Below, piece after piece: positions 13,991-26,700 of a DNA stretch of 64,000 nucleotides (the stretch's first letter is position 1; every line of letters begins with the position of its first letter). Both the position numbers and the translations under genes were made by a program. The notes under the pieces are model-generated. The model made no database searches. It saw only the letters and a program-made list of their open reading frames with translations, and had not been told where the DNA came from. The DNA comes from Solenopsis invicta (taxonomy: Eukaryota > Arthropoda > Insecta > Hymenoptera > Formicidae). The stretch spans positions 13,588,710-13,652,709 of the forward strand of contig NC_052672.1 of assembly GCF_016802725.1 (NCBI RefSeq), in the 5' to 3' direction.

Positions 13991-15374
13991 AGAGGGTGAG
14001 AGAAAGAGAGAGAGAGACTTTCCACAGATAAATTTAGTTTTCGTCCCTCGATCACGAGAAGACCATCGCTTTTCACGGGCAGTCTATCTTTCACTGTGAT
14101 AAATGGCACTCGATATCGCTGCGTTGCGGAGGGTACTTCACCACCAATTTTCGCGATACTTCAGCATCCTACCATTTCCTGCGAAACATACGAGCACATC
14201 GAAACACGTTGGCCGCTCTCTGGCCGGAAGTTTAAATATTCCGCGACGCTCGCCGACGGGACGACGATTCGAAGAAGGTTTCAGTTTCACGAAAAAGGCC
14301 GAGCTAGACGGAATAAGGATGAGAAGACGAGATGGCGAGGAAAGGGGAGACAACGAAGGAGACGACGATGAGAAGACGAAAGGACCCTCGGCCCGTGTCG
14401 GCTTAATGGAACGGAATTGAAATCATTTGCCTGGCGACAGGCACGGCACGTCGCCGCGTCGTCGTCGTTGTCGTCGCCGCCGGTTCCTGAGCTTGGCAGT
14501 CCAGTCGGCAACGACACGCGTGTCTCCCTTTTCCCGTCCGTCCATATAATTGAAATTCTCGAAAGAAAAAGAGGAACGCACGCGGGGAGGCAGCGGTGAC
14601 GGCGGCGGGACGGTCGGTAGCGGGAGAAAAAGAGAAGACCCGCGAGACGGATAGCACTACTAATGGAGCCCTGGTTAAGCGTCGGTTCGAGCTACAACGT
14701 TCATTACATTTATCTCCCTGGGTCTGCGGTCCTCCCCGAATGCCGGCCGGAGGGTCCTCCCCCAGCTGAACATAAGGCCGTTAAACGATTTAATTCAATT
14801 CGCGCGGCCGAGCGCGGTGCAGGGAGCACAGCGGCTTCATCGAATTTAACGCCTCCGCTGGTTCTGCGCTTTGGAAATCGCCGGCGCGGATTACCTTGCC
14901 TCAGCGTTTTAACGCATCGCGTGCTATTCGCTTTCCCCGGATTTTATCGGCTCGCCCTCGATCGCGTTCGATAACGTGGCGCAGCCGAAGCGTACGGCCA
15001 ATTTGCCGTGGCAACACGCGTCCCGTAATTTCGCGTGATCGACGCGGAATAAGCTGTTCAAATCTGAACGTGATTCGAGCAGCCAAAATCGTGTTGTGAG
15101 AAAAGCAGATAAATGCGTATTAAGAAAGTAATAAATATTAAGATATTGCGGCGTTCATGATGTTAATTATTCTCTATATTTTTTAACAAGTTTCTCTGCA
15201 AAACTTATAAATGATCTGTTGTCTGGTTTTATAAATGATATTTATTTTTGTGGATTTAAGAACTATTATAAACCAAAACTCAAATAGAAATTATAGAAAC
15301 TAGTTGAAACGTTATTGCTATCACATTAATTTATTATTATCAGTCAAGTGTCGTTATTCAAATTTTAATGGGTA
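13991..15374. other. Non-coding, CpG-rich; no gene recognised
   Basis: Positions 14280-14660 hold degenerate GAGACGACG and GTCGTCGTT stretches, open in several frames on both strands (up to 105 codons). The translations are Arg/Ser/Asp-rich low complexity. Nothing supports coding. AT-rich sequence from 15110 leads into the MITE. Confidence 0.6.
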
Positions 15375-15687
15375 TGGGGAAAAAACAGTTTTGCCAAAGT
15401 ATCTAAACGTTTACTACATAGTGTTAGGTTATTATAATTAATGTTCCCAGATAGCAAGTTTGTAGGTAAATATAGACCTAAAAATAATTTTATTAAATCA
15501 TCTAAATAATTATATAGGGCATTCATCGCTAGAATATCAAAACTTTTTGCAGCATTGCTCATCACGCTCTTGAGCGTCCTGTATAATTACTTATATTTTG
15601 ATAGGGAGGGAAGGATCTAACTGAATTACTTTTAAATTTGTATCTGAGTGAATTTTGAGATGCTTCAGCAAAATCGTTTTTCTTATG
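15375..15687. mobile_element. Palindromic MITE, copy A (TA-flanked, longest copy)
   Basis: The left end (TGGGGAAAAAACAGTTTTG) and the reverse complement of the right end (CATAAGAAAAACGATTTTG) match as imperfect terminal inverted repeats, each preceded by TA (15373-15374 and 15688-15689). The inner arms carry the family words AAAATAATTTT and GCATTGCTCATCA, shared with copies at 23.56, 36.30 and 39.61 kb. At 313 bp it is about 70-85 bp longer than the others; the extra bases lie near 15408-15467. TA flanks and short non-coding palindromic structure suggest a Tc1/mariner-type non-autonomous element, by inference. Its right edge is the target of the next element. Confidence 0.7.
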
Positions 15688-15825
15688 TATTTATTAGGGG
15701 TGTGCGGGTACTCAAGATTTCGGGTTCGGGTCGGGAGAATTTTTTTCAGGATCTGGTCGGGACCCGAAAGTTTGTAAAGTTTGGGTACCCGTAATTTCGG
15801 GTACCCGCACACCCCTAGTATTTAT
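15687..15825. mobile_element. hAT-type MITE with perfect 8-bp target duplication
   Basis: The element runs 15695-15817 (123 bp). Its ends are a perfect 17-bp inverted repeat, TAGGGGTGTGCGGGTAC (15695-15711) and its complement (15801-15817). It is flanked by GTATTTAT on both sides (15687-15694 and 15818-15825), a perfect 8-bp duplication. An 8-bp duplication with TAGGG-type ends is characteristic of the hAT superfamily. The interior holds further imperfect inverted sequence (CGGGTTCGGG and CGGGACCCG words) and no transposase frame, so it is non-autonomous. The target includes the last base and flanking TA of palindromic MITE copy A, so it inserted later than that element. Intact ends and duplication suggest a fairly recent insertion. 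Confidence 0.88.
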
Positions 15826-17409
15826 ATATGGTTATTCTTGTTCTATCGTTTTGCTATTTTAATAATTCAGCGTTTAATAGATGTAACTGAGCTATGCGAG
15901 GCTGTGGCGGAGCTTAACACGCGGTTGAAACTTTTCTTCGAAAGTAGTTGGCAAGTTGCTTTACAATTATTGCGTACCCTAATGCCAACCTTGACGACTG
16001 GCAGATGGGTGGCGGCTTAGGTACGTGGCAATGGAGCGTGGGTGCGGGGCAAAGTTAAGGAGAGAGTGGGTGGTAGGCAAAGCAACGTCTTCACGGCACT
16101 CTCTCCTGAAGAGTGAAGAACAATGCGAACTTTGGGATAACTTCGAGGAGTGGGAATCAACATGAAAGGGGAAGTTTCCATCTCTAATTGGTATTTAGGA
16201 GATCCGAAACAGACCTAAGTTCGAGTCGACCTCGCGCGTGTATAATCCATGTACATTCTCGCGTGCACGTGCAGATTTAAACGCTTCTTCCCCAACTGCG
16301 CTGGGAAAGAGGAGGAAGTGCGTTCTTCTGGCTTTCAGTCAGTCAGCCACTTGATGTTTATCATCTGGTTCGCGAGTCGGCAGAAGATTAAATTATGTAC
16401 GCGTCGATGTGCCTCAAAAAGGTAATCTGGTCTAACTTTCGCGGAACGAAAGGGAGGAGAGCAGATAGGCAGGCAGATAGGTAGAACGCGTATACGACTT
16501 CCACTCAAAGTTCGAGGGGATGTCACCAGTTGGTACGCGAAAAGTACGGGTAGATTGTGCGAAGAGACGTATGTCTCAAAGGAGCGTCTTGCGTCATCGG
16601 GTTTTCTACGCGCGAGTCGTCACGGCAGTTAATGCACGCGCACGCGTGTATTTGCCGAACGTGTCTGTGAAAGAAGCGATTCTATTATTCACAAAGCCTT
16701 TGTAAGAGATCGAGATCTCTCGCATATTTCAGCTGATCCACTCTTCACGAAGAGAGGAGCTACAAGGGTTATTGCGCATAAATAATATTATTTAGACAAA
16801 CAAACACACCTAGTTCCAAAGGGAATATCTCTGAACTTTGAACGCGATGTTATCGATCGCCGGATTATCTGTGTTTGTCATCCACATTAATAACGTTGTG
16901 CGATGATGCACGTGCACGTCGTACACAATGTAGTATGATGCATGTAATACTTTTTCAATCAGTCGTAGTTTTTGAAAGTTATCCGAAAAGGAAGGTCATC
17001 GGGGAAATGATATTTATTAGCAAAAGTTAAATCAGTCTCCTAGGTAACGAGAAACAACAGATACGTTAGATGGCAGCAGATACTAAAGCAAACCACAACC
17101 AGTTTTACGCTAATTATCCGTTTTATACAACCCGCTTCTGGATTCGCAAGGGTTGGTATTTAAGGGCGACCGGTTTGCGACTGTTACGCACAGATGGCAC
17201 CAGGCTGCTTTTACCCCTTGCGCAAAACTACCCTCAGAGGCAACATAAGCAAGCAAGCGAGTAGCAAGTACCCAAAGATGGAAAACAACGAATTATTGTA
17301 AAAATCATTTTTCTTAAGTAATTAAAAAGTTTAATTTTAATTACATTTTATATAAGAATACAAAGTTTAAAAATAATAATTTAGTTTAATTTAAAATAAT
17401 TGATGGAAC
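15826..17409. other. Non-coding unique DNA; no gene recognised
   Basis: Mixed composition with open frames of at most 79 codons, the longest crossing from the MITE into flanking DNA at 15781-16020. No repeats or splice-bordered segments seen. Confidence 0.55.
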
Positions 17410-17600
17410 AACGTAATTAAGACCTTGTTAAAGTCTACAATCATTATCGACAGTCTTTTCCTGCGATGTTCATTAATGCGATATTTTTATATCGTTGGCA
17501 CTTAATTAACGTAATTAAGGCTTTATTAAAATTTATAATTATCGACAATCTTTTTCTACGATATTCGTCAATAATATTCAACATTTTTATTTTTATTCGA
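17410..17600. repeat. Diverged tandem duplication, period about 98 bp
   Basis: The unit at 17410-17507 begins AACGTAATTAAGACC and contains TTATCGACAGTCTTTT. The unit at 17508-17600 begins AACGTAATTAAGGCT and contains TTATCGACAATCTTTT. The same order of words with many substitutions indicates an old local duplication. No coding capacity. Confidence 0.75.
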
Positions 17601-20054
17601 TACTTATATTCGATGTATAATTACATTATTTGATGTATGTGTAACTCGTTAGAGTAACTCGTGGCTTAGAAAAAATTTCGGAACGGGAAATACAATCGTG
17701 GGTGGCCAATGAAGGACCACTTTCTTTCGGCACGTGCTACCACCCTCGAAATGAGCTTCGGCCTCTTACGTATGTTATTCAGTGAAAAGAAATAAAGAAG
17801 CGAGGTGGTCGTCGATGGACTCCGAAGGGGTCGATCGACTGCCATTAATGGACGAACGGTGAAAGGACGAGGACTCTAGCAGTAAATGTGTAACACGGTC
17901 TTTTGTGCGAGCACAACGAAGACGTGCAGAAAAGAAACGAGTTTCTACGATCAACTTAAGGATTGGTCAAAACTACTTGACCACCTCTTTTCCTTTTTTT
18001 CCTTCCTGTAATCCCATTTTCTTCAAATTCCGTTTCTATTCTCGAAAACGCACGTCCTCAATCGAATCCAATAAAATTCATTATTAATAAGCATTTCAGT
18101 TAGATTCTAATAATAAGGAATCTTTCCGATGAAAAGTTTATCTCGTACGGAACATTCTTTTCAAGTAACATTTCAAAAAATTAACGTTGAGAAAAATTTT
18201 GAAACACAACATAAATAAAAGATAAAATTTTTCACAAATTCTTATGAGTAGATTTAAAAATAAATAGCTATTGCTTGATATACTTGTATATATTGTAGGC
18301 ACTTGTTCAGTGTAAAATTTTGTGTGGCGTAAATGATGAAGTAGAAATCGATTGAATAACGGCCTTACATCACAGCGGTCTAAATTTGTCCCGTCCTAAG
18401 ATAAGATTTGGGATTCGGTCTATTCGTCACCGGTGTCTTCGATCGTCGCTTCCCCGTTCACTTTTCCCGCCGTCCCCTTTTCTCTTTCTTTTCGCCTCCT
18501 TCTCATTCCGAAACCCGAAGCTCTATTAGCAGTTTCTTAGAGCAGTCCCAAATGGCATTCCTATTGATGCTAGCTGTAGGGTGTACCTTAACGCTCGAGG
18601 GAGAAAAGAGCGCCATTCTAAGGCAAGAGAGAAGTTTATGGACTGCGCAATGGCTACTGCATTCTGTTCGAAACGGACACTGGGGCTCCGAGATCCCCCT
18701 TTATATCGTCTCCATCTCTCTCTAGCCTCCTCTTCTCGACTCCTATTCCTCTGTGCAATTCCCGGCGATTCTTGCATCGCGACTTCCACGTGCGTCATCG
18801 TGTCTTACGCCGATTATCACTAAGTCGATGAATTTCGATTTAAGTAAATCGACGGAGGATTTTCTCATCTAGACAAAAGTTTCTTTTATTGTTGTAGGAT
18901 AAAATATTTAAATGTTTCTTATCTTCTGTTCGCTTTCTCTCTCTTCCCTTGCAATACTTAAGGATATTTTGCTATAAACAAACAATACGATCTTTGCACA
19001 GCACATGAATAATTTATTACTTAATCAATATTTAATAGTAATAGTTTACAGTTTACAGTAGTAATTAATAGCAATTATTTTATTTTTAAAATTTAAATTT
19101 ATTAAATTTTATTTTAAATGTAATGGTAATATCTTATTTATATTTATATTTATAAAGCAACAGTATTACTAGTTTTTATAAAAGAAAATAATTTTTAATT
19201 TATAATTTTCTGCAATAAAATAAGAATTTAAAGATTCATAATATATCTGAACACAACGAAACGTACTCTCATAAAACTAGTTTCAATTTTCTCGTAGAAG
19301 TTAATAGAGAATATAAACGGTGTTTCGAATAGTGCTTACACCGAGAGAGAAGAACTAATGTTATCGTAAATGTCTACTAATGCGTTTACTGTCGGACTTT
19401 CATTGATTGAAATTTTCCTCTACAAGCTCGCGTGGTATAAAGACATTAGTATACCCCATATACTTCGATCTTCGCTAAGAACTCGTTCAGAGACTCCGTC
19501 GACCGGAAACGTCGGACGATTTTCCACCCGTTCGCTGCCCTGTTCACTTTCATCGACTATCCCCGTACGTAACTTTTTCAAACCTCTTTCCCGATGTATC
19601 CTCTGTTTGCCGCTGTCATTCGATTAGTTGCAATCGAGACGAACGCGAGACTTTCGGTGGCACGACGGTGTTTCATTCAGCGCGGGTGTCTAGGAGAAAA
19701 AAATAATATTGTCGTTTCATCCACCAGTCGACTCACGTCGGCTGTTAGCGACGAGCGCGGCTCGGAAGGAAGAGCGCAAATTGGATTATTCTCGGGCGAA
19801 GTTGCTTGAGGAAAAAGTCAGGACTGGAGGGTGGCCTCCGATATGCTTCCGGGAGGTGGCTTAGCGCTGAAACCCACCACCCCTTTTCTTATCCGCGAAG
19901 TAACTGATGTTGTCTCTCGCGCGTTGAGACCTCAGACGGCGCATCCTCCCGTTTTGTCGCGCGGCTGATGGATTGATATTTTTAATGCGGGCGACAGGAG
20001 CGTCGATATACGGCTCGTGCGCCGGTGGAACGATTTAACCCCCGAAATAAGATG

Positions 20055-20085
20055 TTCCCCGAGGCGTTATTGCTCCTTCGGGGAA
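20055..20085. repeat. Near-perfect 10-bp hairpin
   Basis: TTCCCCGAGG (20055-20064) pairs with CCTTCGGGGAA (20075-20085) with a single bulged base and a 10-nt loop. Significance unknown. Confidence 0.5.
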
Positions 20086-21090
20086 GGGCCGACCGCCGAG
20101 TTTCGGGAATCGTCGGTATTATTGCCTAAGATAATGAGTTTTCTTCCGGGACAAGGCAGTGGGTGGAAGACCGATCGCCTGTTCAAATATTGCGAGCGAC
20201 GCAATAACCAAAGTGGCTTTCGGTGGCATCCGAGAGTAATAGAAATGCGACCACGCTGAAGCAACGAGTTGAAACTCCTGCGGATAAAAGTAAATTGAAT
20301 TCCACTATCGACGCCTTTTAGCATTTATTGCTAACTGTATTATGAGAGTGTGATAATTCAAGTTCTCTGATATTCGCTACGATGCAACTGTAATGCGCAA
20401 GAAGTAGAAAGTCCGGAACAATAAGCGCATTATCCCCGTCCTCTAAGTAATCCTCGCATTCTTGCTCTCGGTATATTTGCCACTCGCTATTTCTGCGTAG
20501 TTACAACGAGCGAATTAATAGCACCTCGTGCCGCTGGGATCGATATTCGGGCTCGGTGGACTCTCGCAAGAACGTCGTGAACTGCGGCCTATCGTTAACT
20601 TCCCTACGAGGGGAAGCAATACCACGGCGACCACGACGACTACGACAGCGACGATGTTCGGTACCATTATTTCCTGAATTTCCAGAGACCTCGTCGACCT
20701 TATCTCCCGCTGTAACCCGTTAGACTGGACAATGCTTACCGAACTCCGACGCATTCGAAGTTGGAAATATCGGCGCTGGCTTAACGCCAAGACGCTTCGT
20801 AATTGCGGAGCGACACGTACGCGAACCTCTGTAACCGTAGCTTCGTCGTAACACCGGTGCGAACATTTATCGGCATTGTTTCGTGCTTCCTGAACTGATC
20901 CACAATCGCGTGATTTCTCAAATGAATATATGGCCAACTCTGTTTGCGGATGCCTCTATTATAATTCAGATGCCTTCGAGAGAGAAACACTAATTTCGCG
21001 GAAACTGCATCTATTTGTAGTTATAAGCCAATTGGCGCATACTTCTGCGCCATATGCGGTCAAGCGGCATCATGTATGCTTGTATCGAAA

Positions 21091-21120
21091 ATTATTACGA
21101 AATATCTATTTCGTAATAAT
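21091..21120. repeat. Perfect 14-bp palindrome with 2-nt centre
   Basis: ATTATTACGAAATA (21091-21104) is followed by TC and then its exact reverse complement (21107-21120). It lies at a CpG-rich to AT-rich boundary. It could be a snap-back duplication or a cruciform-prone site; it is too short and loopless for a microRNA hairpin. Confidence 0.75.
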
Positions 21121-21870
21121 ATAATCAATCGAATATTACGCCTGACTATTTTGAAAATACATTATCGACAAATTAGATTACTCCTCTACATCTAGAGGCT
21201 ACATCATTATCATAAATTTTTTTTTATTTCACTCAAAAATATTTTATAGATAAAGAATTTATCAAGATTTTTTTATTTTTATTTTTTTCGATGCTTAGCC
21301 TTTTTCGCAGTAAGAAATATTGTATTTCAGTGATTAATTCTACATACACTTTCATTTTCAGTTTTTGAGTTTTACTAAATTGCATAAACTCCAAATTTAC
21401 TGTTCTTTTTTTTAATTAAAAACGCGTAGAAAATAAACATTGCAATTATGCATCATTGAGCTCTAGACAGCTCTCAGTTGAAAAAGCATTACTGTGTACC
21501 TGCTGAAGAAAATTTGATTGAATGCTATTTTCGTCATCAGATTTTCGCCCTTTACGTTGAATCTCTCTGCAATATAGAGATTCCATTCGATGCGCATGGA
21601 AACCAGTTCCATCTCGCAGATCTGATTCGACATAATTGCAGTCGGTTTTGAGATGAATCGATACCCCGAGCCATTTGGTCGTATAACCGTGTATATGGAG
21701 TCGTATAAAGTATAGCACGATGAGAGGGCAGACAGAATCTGGAGAAGAAGAGGGTGGGCAAGGGCGGCAGTTCCGGAGGAGGGAGCGAGAGCAAGCTGGG
21801 CAAGCTGCATCTGCGCGTGACGGTCGGGTGACAGGTCGAACCACCAAGCCAAAACGGAATCATTAGCGTG

Positions 21871-21900
21871 GCCCGTTAAGGGGGTTACGAATTAACGGGC
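21871..21900. repeat. Perfect 9-bp hairpin
   Basis: GCCCGTTAA (21871-21879) pairs with TTAACGGGC (21892-21900) around a 12-nt loop, followed by TTTT. It resembles an intrinsic terminator only superficially; nothing else in the window is prokaryotic. Confidence 0.5.
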
Positions 21901-22031
21901 TTTTATCCAGCGGAACGGCGAAATTCGACAATATGCTGGACTAGAGTATTCCATTAGCGATTTCGCGATGCGTCGTCGCACTGGCGTCGCCTGGACCAAC
22001 GTCGCAGACGCCGACGTAATTTAATATGTCG

Positions 22032-22093
22032 ATATACGCACGCACGCACGTGCATATACTTGCGCTCACGCGCGTGTACGTGCGTACGTGCGT
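22032..22093. repeat. Alternating purine-pyrimidine tracts, Z-DNA-prone
   Basis: Two strictly alternating runs, 22032-22059 (ATATACGCACGC type) and 22067-22093 (CACGCGCGTGTACG type), are separated by 7 bases. CG/CA/TG alternation of this length favours left-handed DNA under supercoiling, by established biophysics. A shorter run of the same kind is at 48124-48146. Confidence 0.7.
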
Positions 22094-23554
22094 TTCATAC
22101 ACGTGTGCGGGGTGTAAACACATTTACGTGTCTCCGATGGAAGAGAGTGATAGAACGCGCGCGGGAATACTCTCCTATAAAAACGTCATTGTGTGCTGCC
22201 CGGGTACCACCGCGCACCGGATCGGTCGTGAAAACGGAAATGCTGCATGCAGTTGCTTCCGGTTGCCAGAGCGACCGTCGTCGTCACTCATGTCCAAACA
22301 TTTCAAGAAATTTCGCGTCTTCTTTTTTTTTTAGCTTTTTCCGCGACATCTCCCGCGTCGATCGGCCGAACGGGATAGATTTTTTGCTCGTTAAGGAGCG
22401 TGCAGAGATGACATGTATAATTTATAAGTTTCCTCCTTCGAGCGAGGATCGCGAATGCTTCTTGCGTCTTTCGAGAGTGCATGAATGCTAGTATGTGATT
22501 CATGAATTTGCATCGGTTTCGCCAGTAATGGTTCTCAAATATTCGGTTTTCGCCGATGTGACTGCGAGCAAAAACGGATGACGGCGGGAGATATTTCTAG
22601 CTGTGCTGGTCCGTTCTAATAATTTGTAAGCGGCTTACGAATAGTTAAGCGAACTCGACTGGTTGCGTTATTTGCAAATCGAAATAAAAGATATATATTA
22701 CGACAGCGAGGATCTGCCATTACAAAACGATACAAGTTACGTCAATGAAAAAATAATCGCGGTAATGGGAAATGCCGATATTTCCGGTGAATGGGACGAT
22801 TCATTCGGCGAAATAATTAATATGCATTTGTGCACGTGAAATTGCACAGGAATATTGATCGCGCGCGACGAAAAAACAATGCGGCGGCGGTAATACAATA
22901 TTACGCGATCGTATTTTTAAATCGGAAACGCGAATACGAAACCGTGTTTGCATCGAACGTGCACATGCAAATACGCGCAACGTACAACACGTGAAAAAGT
23001 GCTTTTAAAGTCACATTATTTATCGTACTGTCAAGAAATAATTTTCGCTACATTGGACTATAAATGGAAATTTTTAATCTATTTTATCCTATTTGATGTA
23101 AAATTCGACAAATAATTCGACAAATTTCGTTGAGATTGTTAAATAATTATAGTATCAGCAATTTTTCTCTTTGTAACTCGATCATCCTCATAGATCCAAT
23201 TTCTATGTACGGACCACGCAAATAAATCGCTCAACGCAAAATAAATATATTATCCCTGTAAAATATGCGAAGCATGCGGTAATTGAAAAACCTGCACTGT
23301 GAAAATGTGAAATGCGCATGAAACATGCTCGCCCGTGCGCGTCGCAAATTTTTCACGTGCGGAAATGTATTTTCCGCTATTTCGACTATTTTACAGTTTG
23401 TCATTATCGACTTTTAATTTTTTAAATATTTTACATTTCTAGCCGATCGCATTTTAATACGGATTTCAAACGTTATCCAAAAGTCAACCAACCAAAATTT
23501 TTGCGATAAGCTGCATGAAACAAATCGTACCACAATACGGTACTAATGCTGATA

Positions 23555-23781
23555 CATTAAAAGAACAATTGCTGAAACAGCTACAAATTTAGATATAGAT
23601 CTAAAAATAATTTTGTTAGATCATCAAAATAATTTATGAAGAGCGTTCAAGCGTGATGAGCAATATTGCAAGTTTTGATTTTTTAGCAGCTTGAGTCTTA
23701 CATAATTATTTTGATGGCTTAGCAAAATTACTTTTAGCTAAATTTTTAGATACTTACCTTGGCAAAACTGTTTTTTCCATG
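23555..23781. mobile_element. Palindromic MITE, copy B
   Basis: 227 bp, flanked by TA at 23553-23554 and 23782-23783. The left end begins CATTAAAAGAACAATTGCTG and the right end reads, on the other strand, CATGGAAAAAACAGTTTTGC. The inner arms AAAATAATTTTGTTAGATCA and AATTATTTTGATGGCTTAGC are nearly complementary, so almost the whole element can fold. GTGATGAGCAATATTGC lies near the centre. No transposase frame; the minus-strand open frame from 23738 is incidental. Confidence 0.75.
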
Positions 23782-26700
23782 TACAAATGTAACAGAATAG
23801 ATGTATCGAATATGCCTTATATAATAGGCATGAAGAATGAGTTATCAATTTCTTACGCATTTGGGAAGCCCAATTAAGTAACGCATAACACATATCCTTC
23901 TTATTGTACTGTAAACAAATGATGTCCAACTATCAGGATCACGTAATCAACATAATTTGTTGCAAGTGTCGCAACTGTCGCGCATATCGCAACTCGTTCA
24001 TCTTCTGCTTTTCGCTCGAGCGATTTCTCTTTTTCGTCGTAATCTGCTAGAGTTACGGGGCGAGCGGTATTGTCGTCGCGGGAACGACACGCCGCGCGGC
24101 CGCCCCCGCAAGTGCGGTTTTGACGTAAGCGAACGAACCTCGGTTTAATAGCATTTCCATTTGCCTAATGATCACGGCGACCGTACCCGCGTATCGTGGC
24201 CCTATCCACGCTCTTATCGCATTTCCTCTCCGGTACACACGAGAGACGGCAGCCGCCTCTCGTGCTGTTGTTGGGTCGTTGCCGGTTGTTGTTGCTGGGT
24301 ATCGCTCCTGGGTATCCGCAGCCGCCGCCGTTGATTCCGGAGATTCCGCTCCTCGTGCAGACATAGCGGCCATTGTGTGGAAGCTATTCGGCAAATAAGA
24401 TTATTACTGTGTATATAAGTCGCCTACGTCATGGGGATTACACCCGGTAGAGCCACCGCACCGCTCATTTTATGCCGCCCGTGCGACGTGTGCACGTCTC
24501 TCTGCACACGGAAGATCCTGCCTGCGTACCAGGCGTAGCCTTACCGCGCGACCGATGTATCTACACGTGGGCAAATATATGCGGAAGCACCCAAACTGGT
24601 TCCTGCGCCGCAAACGATGTTCGGCGGCCGAAGGCGCGCGACGCGAGTACCGATCGCGATTATGCACGGCGCATTCGAATGTCGGGTATTCAGGACGAAA
24701 AGAAGGAGATAGGAGGCTCCCACTGACATTTACATACCGCGCATCATGATCAGTTGTTCGTCACTTTTATTTCTGCTACAGACACCTTCCGATAAGCTCT
24801 TTTACGAACCGCTACTTTTTTTTCGCGGCACGCTTCCGAGGAATTCCGAGGAATCGTATCAGGAATCATATAATATTAAATGCTTTAGAAAAGCGTGCAA
24901 GTATTTTTGCACTATGAATATCAAAAATTAAAAAGAAGTAGCGATTAATTCAATGTTGAATATTAATTTTGGAGTTATAATCTCCTTTCGTTATTTTGTT
25001 CTAACCGATAATAATTTTAATCTCGATAATAGTAGGTGGGTAATAAATTTTTTCTCCGACGTATTTTCCAACCATTTTGCAAATCTCGGCACATTTATCG
25101 ATTCATCAAAAACTGTCGCTTAGTTGCTCGCTTTTTAATCGTCCCATTGTAGCCAAGGCATGTATGTCGGTAATTGCGGTCGGTATCATCGTCTCGGTTA
25201 ATATCTCGCCAACGCTGCTCTCCAACATAATCTCTGACTCATTGAAACTTCGCCACGTAAAAGCGATAGTGGCTTTAATAAGCACGCCTAATCTGCGTCA
25301 GCCAACAAGAAAGCCCTCGTACTACACATATGGCACACGTAGCACGTGACGTCTAAAGTAGATTTCCCTTTGAATTTGTTACTTTTTATGCTTTTAATAT
25401 TGAAAAGAAAATAATTGTGTGCAATTAAATTCGTCGAATTATTTGTGCGAGAGTTTAAATATCGCTGTAAAATCAGTAGTAATCCAAATCTTTTCACAAT
25501 AACACGTATTTCTGGTGTAAATGATACGGGAATAGAATTGTGAAAAATGAAATCAAACTCCGTTTATCGAAAATACAATAAAGTTTGAATTTTGTAATCG
25601 AAAGAATCTTATAAGCTTCAATAAAACTGACTAAAATATTTCCATCTACATACCGTATCTACGCGATCAATTTGGAATATTAGCTTTCAGTAGAAATAGT
25701 GATTTCAAAGCAACCGCAAATGTTAATAGAATTTGACGTCAGTTCGTTGCCACGAAGTAATTGTACGATATTATTCTACAGTAATTTCATTCGTGCGTTT
25801 TAAAACATTAGATAATTTTGTTCCATTTAATATTTTTAACGATAAGAAGATAAGAAGATTAAAATATTTCTAAAATACTTTTTCTCATGCCTCACTAAAT
25901 TTTTTATTATATTTCATTTTTTTAATTAAAAGACGATTAAGATGATAAAGAATTTTAATAGAAAATTCTTGTATGAATTTCAATATTAAGCCCAATCTCC
26001 CGATTTATTTTGCAGAAATAAATGAGAAAATAGATTTTTCCGTGATAAAATATATGAAAAAGGATTAGAATATGATATGAGAGAAAAACAATGAGGACCT
26101 ATCTCTGATTTGCATGAAATTCTTTCGCCAAAATGAAAAACCGGGCTTGAATATGCAGCTTACATCGGCCATAAATTTCTCGCGTACTTTCCGGGTCAAT
26201 ATACCGGAAATTTGTTTTCGGCGGCAGTTCGTACCCGTGCAAGACTTCATCACCTCACAGTATTGATCGATACTGATCGATAATACATGATTATGATGGA
26301 GAAGCAAAGGGCTCGTAAAACTCGGCCACGGATGCAGCCTGGGATGCTGTCGAACCTCCACGAGAAACTTTAAAAGCTTCGGTAAAGGTGCTTTTACGCT
26401 TCGCGTAAAAGTTTAAACGTATGCCGCCCATATAGTATTTTGTTCAAAATTATAATTGGTCGAATATCGTAAGCTCTGGCCTCAACGTAGCGGAAACGGC
26501 ATAAGCAGGTGTTCGTAACAAGTCTCGTTTTTTAAAAGCGTGTATGAACTTTCACGTTCCCAGCTTTTTTTTACTAAAACAAATAGCTCCGAAATTATAC
26601 TTTATAATTTTATAAAAATAAGAGCCGTAAACACTATGAATCATTACGGGTCAGGTTTAAAAAAAACAAATTTATGGAATATTATTTTAATAGCAGTAGA

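Larger units (their letters stand above)
17601..23554. other. Non-coding; no gene recognised
   Basis: AT-rich at 18100-18350, 18850-19300 and 21100-21440; CpG-rich at about 19650-20100 and 21940-22300. Open frames reach 143 codons (22060-22491), but that frame starts inside the alternating purine-pyrimidine tract and overlaps another open frame. Hairpins and the alternating tract are listed separately. From 22500 to 23550 nothing further is seen. Confidence 0.55.

Noticed and set aside
16210..16235. Second B-box-like word AGTTCGAGTC
   Set aside because: No A box at a proper distance and no T-stem pairing.
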